64,000 nt of DNA from Corbicula japonica (Eukaryota; Mollusca; Bivalvia; Venerida; Cyrenidae): assembly GCA_038501625.1 (NCBI GenBank), contig JAZAYU010000081.1, positions 1,302,001 through 1,366,000 of the forward strand, read 5' to 3'. The notes under the pieces were generated by a model. It was not told the DNA's origin and ran no database searches. It saw only the letters and a program-made list of their open reading frames with translations. This document shows positions 1 to 12,400 of the stretch, piece after piece; position 1 is the first letter of the stretch; each line of letters begins with the position of its first letter. The translations under genes and the position numbers were made by a program.

Positions 1-3000
1 TGGGGAAAAAAGATGTTTGATACAAAAAATACGTTCTGCAGTGGTTCTATGCATATACTTTGGGGATGCAAACTTGTACATTGGGTGAGGTAATGCACAC
101 ACGTTGACTGAGTTTTCTTGGAAAGTTAAATTATTTTCAAAACAAAAGCTAGACCATAATATTACAAACACTATCTTGAATATTCTTTGCAAATTTTGAA
201 AATAACGCACAACTGAAAACATACATTAATTACCCAAATAACATGTGCAACCTTAGTCTGGATTATCTGCCCTTAGCAGTACGACGGGAACCAGACCAGT
301 GCAATGGCTGATCAATCTATCTATCTAAATACACTGTCGAGCAAAAAATGGGTAACAGAGCACCTTGAGTCAAATCAGCCAAAACCCGACGGCAGGAATA
401 AAAGAAACGAATCGACCTTCTGCCTTCTTTTACAACATTTCCCGAGAAAAGTGCATATGTATACTCATAAACACACGCAAACGTCATTCAAACAAAGACG
501 TAATCAAAGCGACAATTTCTAAATCAATTGATCACCAAGTATGCACAGAATATCATGTTGGTTGTCTTTTATGAATAAACAAACTGCTTTTACGATTAAC
601 ATGGTGAAATTAATATTGCCTTTCATTTTATTGCTTTAATTTATAAATTAAATCTCCATAAAACTCGGATTGGTAATTTTTTTGTTGCATTTAGTGGGTT
701 CAAACTTCAGTTGTTCTGTTTTTTGGTATTGGTGATAAAACTTGCAATTTTAGTCTTCAATGTTTTCCTTAATTTGCGGTACCGATTATACTGTTTAAAA
801 AGTTTTATTTTATGAAATAGATTTTTAACATTGTTACAGGATCTAAAAATCAAAGAAGCTCTGAAATATACAAATAGATGAAAAGGGAACTTAAAAAAGT
901 GAAATATGCATATCAGGAATCGCCACACTCACAAAACACAGCCTCCCCACGCAGCGAAAAAGAAGAGAGGACGAGAGAGCATGTTTGTTTCTAAGTATGT
1001 AAATTCAAATAAGACGCCACAAACAATTAACGAAAAAGAGAACTCTTGGGGTTACCGCCTTGCCACTGAACACGACAATATGAAATATTACAGGCTCGGT
1101 TGGATTTAGCCTGTTTATGGACAGAAATAGAAATGCATATTACTGCCCACGCCGCCTAGCCCCGGGTTGAGCGCTACTCAATATTTACACCAATAAACAG
1201 TACAATTTTGATCCATCCCAAACGATGGAATGCATATGACGGTGAACATGGAACCGTCCATGCGGTATTTTCAGATTAATACCATTCCACATTCCGCGGC
1301 GTATTGTCTCTTACATTGCAGAGGAAATAAAACTATTATTGCTTTTGATAAATTCTGTTTGTATACTTATACTTCATGCTCTTGTCAACACTGCTTACTT
1401 GATCACATTTATGTTAGATTACGGCACATCTACTTATAAATAAAATAAATCATCAGCGACCCTATGGATACTACACTTAACCAATGTTCTAACTACACCG
1501 ATCAAAAAATTTCAATTTCTCCGCATAGAAGTGAATAACAGTCTTCAAATTTGAAACATAATAAGATGCACCATTTTACTTATTTTTCTGAAATCCCTCT
1601 GTGCGTTCTTAAACCAAGGACATTGAGTCGAGGTGAGGGCAAAACCAAAAGTCACAAAATTAGCTTTTGTATAGTGGATATACTGAAACCGGTAAAAACT
1701 GCTTAAAAAAATCTTCTGTGTAACAGCTAAACAATCGCATTTTTGCAGAATTGCACAGAATTTGTTCAAAATTACTTAAAAATCCATATGAGACATGAAT
1801 TTTCGTTTACGGAAAATATACCCACTACCGACAATTTTGTGACTTTTGGTTTTACCCCTACCTTGATTAAATGTCAGTGGTTTCTAAACGCGTGAAGGGA
1901 ATTTAATTTGTTTTTCATAATAAAAATAAACATAGTACATAAGCATCGTGCTCAACGATCTTCAAAGGACGGAACTGATAACAGCACTGACTGAATGTAC
2001 GGGGAGCCTTTTTACAGCCGCCACACGGCACAAACAACGCTACTGTGATATTGAAATAGATATATTGAAGGTTTCTATGGAAATCATGCCACCGCGTTCG
2101 TGCTTTTGTGTCAATAAAGCCATCGGGTTTCTAACTTTTTCATCTGCCAGTGCCATAAGGTTTTTCATATTGCCGTGCGAGGCTTGTGCAACGTAGAACC
2201 AAGTTGAAATCACCAGAGGCATTATGCTTTGCCACCGAAGAATCCGAGTCCGCAACCCCATCGGTTTATGTTTTATTTGTTTTTGAAGTCGTTTTGATAT
2301 TCTTCTCTATTTTTGGTGTGATGTTATTGGGTATTCTGAGTGTGGCCTTTTCTGATAAGTTATTGATCACATTTTGTACTTTTACTGACGATTCTTATGG
2401 ACGTGTCATGACTTGGTCGATTAAATCTTTTTCATAACGGATTATTTTTATTTTATACTTCATTCCTCAATATTTAGACTAATAAGTGCCATCCTCGTGT
2501 GTACTAATGGTGCATCGTTTGTCACTAATATGTTTTAACAATACTACAGAAGATTCTTCATGATATTTCTTTCTTTCCGACATCAGTTAATATTACATCA
2601 TTACCGCATTTCTTTGAAATGCCATTAGCTTCTTGTGTTTTACATGTTTGTGTGCTTTTGTATGCAACATTGTCAAGTTGGTGTGTATGTTGGATTTATT
2701 TTACAAAGACAATTGTACTTGTTTGTTCATATGAGAACCTATTGGGGCAATTTTGAGGTTGATGCATCCTAGAACCTGGTTTAAACTCCCAGTGGCAAAT
2801 TGTTCAATTCCTGCTATCCATATTTCACTTTTTTGCATGCTAACTTGTCTAAATTGATTTGTTGTTGTAGCTAATTCACCAAGACTTCTTGTACTTGTTT
2901 ATTTTTTATGATATCCTGATGGGGCATTGTTAGGTTGGTGCATCCTGTGGCAAATAGTTTTGCTTCTAACTATTACAAATCGGTAACCCCGCAGGTTTGA

Positions 3001-4233
3001 ATTTTCGTAATTATTGTTTTGTTGCCTAAATTGAAACTGATCATTTTATAAACATTTGCTCTCTTTTTCTCTAGAGCTGCGTTTTGGCTGTGTCGGGAGG
3101 CTTTGTTTATTTTCTGATAACGACGGAGAAAGAGTCTAAGACCGGTGTCTGTCTGACCGGATGGCACTGGCGTTTAGCGAACTACCTCATTATTGCCGAA
3201 TAAGGCCGTGTTTGATTGGATGACAGGCTGATAGGTAACCAATCGAATTATCACTTACATCCTTATGTACACGTAATGATAACCAGACCTGTCAAATTTT
3301 GGAAAACAACAAGTGAGAAATAAAAGTACCATACGGCACATAATTATTGAAGAAAAATAGAAGGTTTGTTAAAATATTTACTTATCAAAATGTTAAAGAT
3401 TTTACTTTGGGTCGATCAACTGAATGTTTTAAAGAAATCAAGTCGCAGCTGTTGGTGTTGGGATGGAAAATTATTTTGTTAGCATATCCTGATGGCCAGA
3501 TGCCTTTATGAAAGTGTCCGTTTATTTATAGTTTTTTATCTTTTGTTTATTTGGTTTATATCACATGCCTGAATGCCATTGTAAACATACCGTTCAACAT
3601 AATATCAAAGTATCTTTAATATTGCCAATTGGCATTTGAAAGTCTAGTTTCAAAAGGGTAAGTTAGCAAACTATACACAACAATTCAATATTCACCATAA
3701 GCAAGGAAAATACTTGAAAATTTTATCAGCTGCTAGTAATAAATGCAAGCTGCCACATTCAAGGTTCCATTACTAATACTAGCTACTGAATCTAAAGGGT
3801 ACATGTAATTTTGATCATTTTGTATGGGATTCCACTAATTAGTAGAAAAATACTCTTTATTTAAGGAAAAATTACCCTTAGCAATGGCGTAGCTACTATT
3901 ATGCCATGTAGGCCAGGGAATACAAGTTGGACAAGAAAATGACATTTTCAAAAGTCCCAAAATACAATAAAAACAGGAGGGGGTTGGGAATGGTAGCAAG
4001 TTCAACTTCAAGTTGTTTGGACGAATCAAGTGTGTCTTTGGTGTTGATTTGCCTTCTGGGGAAAATGATAATTTCCTTTGCATTTATGTAAGTGCAGGCC
4101 TATGTTCTAATTCTCTGTGTTGTAATGCTTTATTTGTTAACTTTCATGATGACAGTACGTCACACTCACAGTTATTGTTCAGTCACATTGATATCAGTAT
4201 AAAATGTTTACATCTGTGGTAGTTTTAAGCTGG
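1..4233. other. 5' flank, no gene recognised
   Basis: No reading frame here resembles a known protein and none has clear splice context. The nucleobindin start exon at 6331 begins with a splice acceptor, so at least one non-coding first exon and the promoter should lie upstream, probably in this stretch or up to 6300, but I cannot place them. The only strong structure is the dispersed direct repeat near 2735-2955. A good donor-like site (GGGTAAGTTAG) at about 3656 has no other support. Confidence 0.6.
2735..2955 (+). repeat. Dispersed direct repeat, two copies here
   Basis: The motif 'AGGTTG(A/G)TGCATCCT' followed by a 'GGTTTAAAC...AGTGGCA'-type stretch is seen around 2755-2800, and its start recurs around 2933-2955 in shortened form. 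A third copy occurs near 46500-46545. Each is preceded by a 'ATCCTGATGGGGCA'-like segment. Probably fragments of an interspersed element of unknown type. Confidence 0.55.
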
Positions 4234-4566
4234 TGTAACATTGTAAACTGACCACCATAGAATAATGACCCCAGGCCCCCAGTCAATATTTTATGTAAAA
4301 TAATGATCTCAGTCATAATATTATGGTCTGGGGGTCGAAATATGACTCCCCCACACTGAAAAATGACTCCTCACAGAATTTTGACCCCCTATAGAATAAT
4401 AACCCCCTAACCCAAACCCTTACCCATCTAAGGTACACTTACAACACAATTAACCCAACTGATAGCCATCAGAGGAGAAACATAGTAATGGCACCCGTTA
4501 TTATTATATTTTTATTATAATGACCTGGGAGTCATTATTCTATGGGGGTCAGTTTACAACGTTACA
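4234..4566. mobile_element. MITE with ~43-bp terminal inverted repeats
   Basis: The left end starts TGTAACATTGTAAACTGACC and continues CACCATAGAATAATGACCCC. The reverse complement of the right end is the same over about 43 bp, with a few mismatches (TGTAACGTTGTAAACTGACC, then CCCATAGAATAATGACTCCC). The interior is rich in short 'AATGACCCC/GACTCCC' repeats and has no coding capacity. Size is about 333 bp. This fits a non-autonomous DNA transposon; the superfamily is not determined because no clear target duplication is visible. Confidence 0.85.
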
Positions 4567-5240
4567 CAGGCAGCCAGTTTTATAAAATGACAATAAAATT
4601 CATAGTTAAAAATGTTTGTTTTGATAATTGCCCTTTCAATACCCTTATATGGGCCTACAACTTAAAAAAAGCTGGCTACGCCCCTGCTTCGTTAAAAAAT
4701 CACAGGGTTCAAATGAGGCATTTTGGAAATTTCAAGTCATCTACTGGGTCAAATAGAACCCTTGCACAATATCAATTGACTGTCCGCATCCTTGGTTGGG
4801 AAACACTCTGGACAACACTGCAGGCAATATGTTAAGCTGACTATAATATTTGTGGCCAAATTGACTGCTCCAGAGTGGGCATCAGTATCAGAAAAACTAT
4901 GACATTGCAAGTCTGACAAGAGGAAAACTTATACATCTTCACCAGAATCCAAACCTATGATCTTTGGTTTGCTGGTTAGCTGTACAAATTGACCAGCTAG
5001 CCAGCTAAAATGATAGCAATTATGTTGCATCTCAGCTATCTCAAAATAAACATTGGCAATGCATGAGGACTCAGGTGTGGAGTGATGTTGACTAAGACAG
5101 TCATAAATACTTACATTCCAGTCACAATGACTGAGAGTGCTTGGGGGTCTTCCAGATTTTTGTTTGAGTCATTACTTCTGAATACATGTCATAAAGTAAT
5201 GTCATGCATGTACAGAACATATGGAATATTGAAAGTTCCA
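4567..5240. other. Non-coding spacer
   Basis: Low-complexity AT-rich sequence. A 97-codon frame runs into it from 4542, but it begins inside the MITE end and has no recognisable similarity. No splice-supported exon is seen. Confidence 0.5.
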
Positions 5241-5372
5241 ACAGTATACATTCTGTAGGTTTGTCTTTTTCGAGTTGGGTATGTAAACAATATCACACGA
5301 TACCGAAGGTTGAGCGTGATGCGGTTTACATATGCAACGAGAAATAATACGAACCTACAGACTGCATACTGT
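5241..5372. mobile_element. Small palindromic MITE (132 bp)
   Basis: The ends ACAGTATACATTCTGTAGG and, reading inward from the right, ACAGTATGCAGTCTGTAGG match. Inner arms TATGTAAAC...ATCACAC and GCGTGAT...GTTTACATA also pair, so the unit could fold into one hairpin. No coding capacity. Confidence 0.8.
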
Positions 5373-5388
5373 CATAATGTTCCTTTTT

Positions 5389-5614
5389 ATGCCCCCACAA
5401 AGTGGGAGGCATATAGAGTTGCACTCATCTGTACAAACATCACCAAATTTTATGGCATCCACTCTTCCTAATCTATAAGGCAGATTTCATTCAAACTTGC
5501 ACAGATGCTCAAGCAGTAAGTGTAGTTGATTGTAAAGAAACATTTTTGTCAGACCATTTTTACCAGAGTTATGGCCCTTTCTTATTACAAATTTTGTTGC
5601 AGCAGTGGGGGCAT
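5389..5614. mobile_element. Short inverted-repeat element, 'ATGCCCCCAC' ends
   Basis: The left end ATGCCCCCAC (5389) is mirrored by GTGGGGGCAT at 5605-5614. The interior contains the 'TTCATTCAAACTTGCACAGATG'-like line also typical of the larger arrays at 13.8, 16.0 and 25.7 kb, so it is probably a single-unit member of the same general class. Confidence 0.65.
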
Positions 5615-6330
5615 CAGTGTCCGAGAACACATTCTAGTATTATATACCCTTCTCGCTCAAACAAATTTAAATAAACTTAACAACAAAATATTAGTCAACA
5701 ACATGGTTAACATAATTGTATAAATAAAATTAGTTACGCAATAGTAAATTCATGAATGGCATAAAAATATCGTAACCGTTGTAAAACTGCGATGGAAATT
5801 TCCTATTTTTGAGTTTGTTATGTGCAAGAAAATAACAACGTAGTATGACGTAGTATATGATGTCACATAGAACACTGGAAGCTGCAAAATAAAGAATTGG
5901 AAAACAACATTGTCCGATACGTAATTACTTATCTGATGAGTTGTATCAAATTTGCTGCACTGTGCTAAAATCAATCGTGGGTATATAATAAAAGTAAATT
6001 TCAGGCGGTGCTGTAAGCTGTAATGATTTTACATCATGCTCCATAGAAAAACATGCAGTCATTTCTGTTATCGTTGCACTTCCAACAGCCATTCTGAACA
6101 TCCATGCTGTCATTATTTTGATTACAATAAAAATTGGGAATATTTAGGGGTGAATTAATATTTTGTTGTTTTCATTCATATATGAAAATCATTTTGGTTG
6201 TTCCATATTAAAATAATGCCTAAAAGAGACTTCATACACTTAATACAACCAGAATTATGTTTATATTCTGATGAATGCATGAAATTCTTAAGAAGTATTT
6301 AGTGCATGTGCACTTATTTTCAACTTGCAG
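5615..6330. other. Sequence upstream of the nucleobindin start exon
   Basis: AT-rich non-coding sequence ending in the acceptor CAACTTGCAG at 6321-6330. No promoter element can be assigned with confidence. Confidence 0.5.
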
Positions 6331-6460
6331 AGACGCTATGAAGTGGTTACTGTTGTGTGGGGTGGTGGTGCTGCTGATGCAGGAAATCACATGTCCACCA
6401 GTTCAGCCGGAGATAAAGCCAATAGAAGGTGATTCCCCTGATGACAATGCAGAGGACCCG
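6331..6460 (+). CDS. NUCB: Nucleobindin exon 1: start codon and signal peptide
   Basis: Acceptor CAACTTGCAG precedes 6331 and donor GTAAGT follows 6460. The start codon is ATG at 6338, seven bases into the exon. An in-frame ATG at 6275 lies in the intron and is ignored. Coding is 41 codons ending in phase 0. The protein begins [19 protein letters not shown], a typical secretory signal peptide (one Lys, then a hydrophobic core), followed by a Pro- and acid-rich mature N-terminus. Because the exon opens with an acceptor, the 5' UTR must be split. A family-A MITE copy starts only about 16 bp past the donor. Confidence 0.92.
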
Positions 6461-9400
6461 GTAAGTTAGGATAATATTAATTAGCCATATACTCCTGTTA
6501 TTTCATGTGTAACCAGTGTAGATCCAGATTGGCCTGTACCTCCATGCAGGCTGATCAGGATCTGTGCTTGTTGTTTTTAAATGTATTGTTATTTCTCACG
6601 AAGAAGCAAACAGTATATCCTGATCAGGCAGCATAGATGTGCATGCTGATCTAAATCTACACTGGTTGTCCATGTATCCTGATCAGACAGCATAAATGTG
6701 CATGCTGATCTAAATCTACACTGGTTGTCCATGTATCCTGATCAGACAGCATAAATGTGCATGCTGATCTAAATCTACACTGGTTGTCCATGTGATATGA
6801 GCTATATACAATGTACCATGGAGTATATGGTTAAAAAAATAATAATTCAGATGTAAGACTTGTAGGTACTATATTTATTATTTTAATAGTTAGATACTTT
6901 TCCACCTTTAAAGCTTTCCAAAAAGTTGTGTTGTTCAACTTGTTGTCATGTTCAACCAGAAAATTTGTTTGATCAAGTTGAGAAAAATGAATTGACTGTT
7001 TACTCCTTATATACAGGTTTTATGTGTGCTACCTGTAACCAGTGTAGATCTAGATCAGCCGGCTCATTCATGCAGAAATGACCTAATGAATTAAACAAGT
7101 GAACCGTGTAATTCCTGATCAGACAGCATGAATGTTCCAGATGATCTGGATCAACACTGTTCACCTATGTGATAAAACCTGGGCCCAAGATCATAAAAAT
7201 AAGTTTTGAGATCAGTCTCAAATCTTAAGGATTTGATTGGCTGAAATGGCGACTGGTCAGATGCTTGAGATTTGAGACTGATCTACAGATTTAGTTTTAT
7301 GATCTTGGGCACTGTTTCTGCTGAGTAAAGTGTTCAATGCACTGTCTGTGAATTTTTATGCCAGCCAGATCAGTGATGTTAGGGAAACATTTGGGAATAA
7401 TTAACAAATTTGGATCCTACATTTACATAACTTTTTATAGATTTTCATCAGCTGAAAGTAATTTTTCTTTAAATTTTAATGAAAATAATCAAATGTAATC
7501 ATCGAAAAAATAAACCCATCAAATTATGCTCATTTTGTCATTAAAAATCTATTACCTTTCATCATTAAAATGGCTGCAGTAATTATTTTGTATAGATTGA
7601 TATTCTTTATACTTGCAAGAATATAATTATATTTTGTCTTTGCATATTTAATGACACTGTTTCATTATTCAATCATTAACCAGACAGAGGAAAACTTGGA
7701 GGAGAAAGCTTATGAATCTGATGAGGTATTGAAATATAGGGCATTTTAATTTCAGTTAAACCCTTAAAGTGCATGGCACAGATTATGTCACATTGCAGTC
7801 AATTTATGCCCAGGTCATCCTGCATGGCTCTTATACTGGAATTATCTTCCTACACGCGGTATATTTGAAAAATGGATGGACTGACTTAAATTTAAAGAGA
7901 GATTCACGGGTTCATTTCAGTATTGTTCAATAAAATCGATGTTTCTCTAATTTGAGCAAATTAATTTACATTTTTATGATGAGTCAATAATCACTCATGC
8001 CCAACTCTTTTGGTCAGGTCAGAATTACAGTACATGTTGTCAAGAATCTATAGATTTCAAAGTGGAAAACATTCATAAATTGTTAACTTGAATTTCTGGA
8101 CTAAAATACCTTGGTCATTAGCAGGCCTGTGATAGTGTAGATCCTGAACAGACAAGACTGATTTGGGTCTGCACTGGAATAAATGTGATATAGCCTGTGC
8201 TTTGATCTTAAGTTAAGGGTTCTTATATTTATTATTCTGATTTGAAGAATTACAATGTAATTTGTCTTTTTGAAAAAGATAGGAAATACAAGTTTTACGT
8301 TGTAAACCATTGAAATGCCTTGCGGTGGGGAAATGGACATTTATTTTTAAGTAGACTTAATCCTGGTTATTTTAAGTTTGGTTGTAAGAATCTGTTTATT
8401 TTTATTTTGTTTCCAACATGAGGTATACACATTTATTAGATTCTTATTATATTATATTTTACACCTTTTCATTTTGTGATACTGATTTTGAGGAATTTCC
8501 TTGGGCCAAATTTTTTTGAGATTGGAATAAATTGCATTTTACAGATATCTGAATGGACAATAAGTCTGATGTACAAGTATCTGGTGCTGCGTGCATGAAG
8601 GTTTTGTGAAAAGTAGACATACATGAAGTACAGTACTGAAAATCATGAAATTGACAATTGTATCGGAAGCAGATCGGAAGAGGATCGCAAACCGATCCCG
8701 TTAGGAGTGTAATGGAAGCGCAATGAAATTGGAAATGGAATGGAATTGAAACAAATCGCTTTGAGCGTTTGGATTGCTTGGAATGAAAAGACCGGAGCGT
8801 TTTGACCAGAACAGATCTGATCGCATCTATTTTTAGTTTATCAGTTATATATAGTAGCGATCCGAATCACTTCCGATTCTTTTTATGACTTTTAACGAAG
8901 CAATTTTTGACAAATATTAAAAGAAACTATTTTTTCCCTTTTGATTTGAGCAGTGAAAAACAAAGAAATAAACAGTCATGATTTTCACATTTAAATAAGC
9001 TGATTATCAATGTTTCACAAGTGTTAAAAGCCCATTACAATCTCTTTTTCTCCTATGTTGAAGCATAAATTACTCAAAATGGAACAAATACAGTATAAGT
9101 ACTTATTTTGGCGGGGGTTTAATTTTGGCTATATTGGCGGTCAGGGTCAATTGCGCCAATATAAAACACCGCCAATATAAAACACCGTCAATTAATAACA
9201 CCGCCATTTTATATCTGGAAGGTAGACAACTATGATACACTAGCACATATTATGTTGCAGTTTTCTCAGTTTGATACAAAAAGAATTTAATGAGAATATG
9301 TCGTGAATCAAACAAAGCAATTATAATTATTAGGTAGCTGTGATAATGTTTTCACACTGGTATTAAAATAATGCAGTATTGAATGTAAATGGTTTTTTTT

Positions 9401-12400
9401 TGCCAATCTGTGTTAAGGCCCATTTTAGACCTGCGATTTTTCATCAAGAGTTTTATTTTGGCAGTCTGGTTTGTATGCCCCAATTTATGACACCGCCTAT
9501 ATAAAACACTTCAAAAAACGCCAAAATTTGACACCGCCAATATTAAGTGCTATACAGTATTCTTATTAAGTCTTTCAAAACTGCAATATTTCAGCATAAA
9601 TTTATGCTGGAAAATTGTTTAGCTCTTCAACGGTATATTCTGCATGATATGCTGCTTCCTAGAGCTTAATTTACGCTGAAAAGTTTTATTAACTGCTTAT
9701 TGTTGCATACAGATCTAAGGCATTTACTGATTAGATTTACGCCAAACAAGCTTGATTCCTAAACATCTCATATGAATATGAATCTCACTTATATCGAGTG
9801 TAACTTTACGCTCGATTTTCAAAACTGCAATATAATAAACGCTTACATTAAGCTGATGTAAGAATTTAATAAGTCGTCATTTAAGATCTAAAATGATCGC
9901 TTTACTTTCTTAGTAACCGCTGTGACAGTGTTTAAACAATAATATTAAACAAATAACCAAACTGCAAATAAGAATAATGACACAGAAATGTAAATTCAGC
10001 GTGAGATGCGTAATATGTAATAACCATTGAAAAACGGGAGCGAAAAGATCGGAATCAGAAAAATCGGTTATAGCATAAAGATCGTTTGGAATGCATTGTC
10101 TGAAATGAAAAGATTGGAGTTAGACCGCAATGGTTATGGATTCGAATCGGTTATAAATGACATTAGGATTGTAAGGGGACTGGATCGGAATTTGAAAAAT
10201 TGTAATTTTCATAATTTTCAGTACTGTACACATAGGCAGCAAAAGTAGATCTATACACAATAATTGAAATTTCAAGTATAATGTTTATACCAAAATGTTC
10301 ATATTTAACAGATGGTTTAAGGGAGAGAACAATGTTAAGTATTTTGTTGCAAACAGTAACATTAAGAAAGAGTAATCATTTAAATATATAAGGTTATTGC
10401 AGTCACGATTGCCCAGTTACATTTCTTGCATCAGAAAAGCTAGAAATCAGGGGTGATGTTTTTTGGGGTTTTTTTTATCAGGGGTTATGTTTTACCCTGG
10501 AGACGACCTTTTTACTCTTGAAATTTTCAGGAGGCCTCATCTTGATTTCTATGGTTTTAGTTGAAGGGTCATTTTGTCTTAAATTTAGAGATATTTTGGC
10601 TTCACATTGGCAAAATCCCTTTATATGATCAAAATGACCTTTGAATCCACAGTTGTGGAACCCCTGGAAATGAGTAAAATCTGTCAAGACCACTTAACCC
10701 TTTACTCCATATATACGCATTTTTATGCATTTGCGACCAGTGTAGATAGAGATCAGCTGGCACATCTGTGCCATCTAATCAGGATTTGCACTTAGTCACA
10801 TTTTGGTCAGAAATAACCTAACCAATAAAGAAGCGAACAGTTTCGATCCAGATCAGACGGCATGGAAATAACCTAAGGAATAAAAAAGCGAATAGTTTAT
10901 ATCCTGATCAGATGGCATGGATGTGCTAGCTGATCTGGATCTAAACTGTTCACTCAGTCAATAAAGGTGTATCTTTGGAGGAAAGGGTTAAGATCCTCCA
11001 CATCCGATATGTGAGGTTAAGATGAAAAATAATCCAGCTTGACGTAACTGTTTCTTGCTGTTGCCGCATTTCTACACAAAATCAATTTCCTGATAGCAAC
11101 ATTTTCAAATTCTTACCAACAAACATTATATCATAGATACTTTCCTTGTACCTGGTTTGAAGTTTTATTTTTTTTTTTCTTAACCAACTTTTAATAAAAC
11201 CAAATAGTTTGTAATACATATGTTTTTCATTCATTATTGCGTATAATTTAGTCACATACCATTATCTTACACAAAATACATGTAAGTAATATGCTGTCTT
11301 TCAAACACTGGTGAAAACTTTGGATTTTTACCCTGATCTGGTATGATAGAAAATAAATCATATATTGACATCTGTGCCATTGAACTTTAAGGAGTTATTC
11401 TGTTTTTGCACTAAGGTGATGATACACATGTATGTAAAAAGTTCTACCACCCAGTTGTTAGTTTTAACCCTTTCCTCATATATACATGATATATGCATTT
11501 TTACGCATGAGCGACCAGTGTAGATCCAGATCATCTGGCACATCTGTGCCGTCTAATCAGGATCTGCACTGGTCACAATTCAGTCAAAAATAACCTAACA
11601 AATAAAAAAGCACACAGTTTAGATCCTGATCAGACAGCTGGATGTGCCGGCTGATCTGGATCTAAACTGTTTGCCCACGCAATAAAGTTGTATCTATGGA
11701 GGAAAGTGTTAAACAGTGCATAAACTTAATCTTCTAATACATATTTGCAAATTGTTTACTTGCAGGGATTTGGTTTAGAATATGATAGATACCTAAAGGA
11801 GATCGTCATGGCATTAGAGGAAGATGAATCTTTTAGGAAGAAGCTCGAGGAAATGAACATGACAGATATAAAAGTATGCTTTTATAATTGTGTGTCTTTG
11901 TTATGCGGAATTTGGCAGTCTTCAAGTTCCTAAATAGAACATATGAGATATTTCAGGCTTAAAACACTTCTTCCAAAAAGTGTGAATTTATAGATGACCT
12001 CCTAATTAAACCAATATGCAATTGCCTCTCCTCATCTCTTAAAAAAAGAATAAAGAAAGGAAAATTAATATCCACCCATGCCCATTGCAAATCATAAGTT
12101 TTGAATGATTTGTCACATATTTTGTCAGTCACTCAGTCTAGATCCAGATCAGTCTGCATCTCTGCGGTCTGATCAGGGTCTACACTGTTTGATTTTCACT
12201 TAAATTCAGTTTATCGATTTCTGTAAAATCAATTTTTTTAAATTCTGGCTTAACTTGAAAGTGTGTCCATTGCATTAACTAGCTGGTTAAATAAAAGAAA
12301 CCACAAAATGAGAGAGACTTTGCAAGTGTAATTTAAACTCTACAGTATGAAATAATACTACAAATAAGAGTTTTTTTTTTACAGAACTTCATTAATCCTT

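Larger units (their letters stand above)
6461..7683 (+). other. Nucleobindin intron 1
   Basis: Holds two family-A MITE copies (6477-6834 with an internal tandem expansion, 6992-7337 with a nested family-B palindrome). The rest is AT-rich and featureless. Confidence 0.85.
7726..11765 (+). other. Nucleobindin intron 2
   Basis: About 4 kb with a family-A fragment (8121-8196), a 1.6-kb inverted-repeat element with another nested inside (8631-10226, 9091-9557) and two full family-A copies (10694-10991, 11464-11712). No exon is recognised. Confidence 0.85.

Noticed and set aside
1948..2437. 82-83-codon frames in the 5' flank
   Set aside because: Overlapping frames on opposite strands, no similarity, no promoter or splice evidence.
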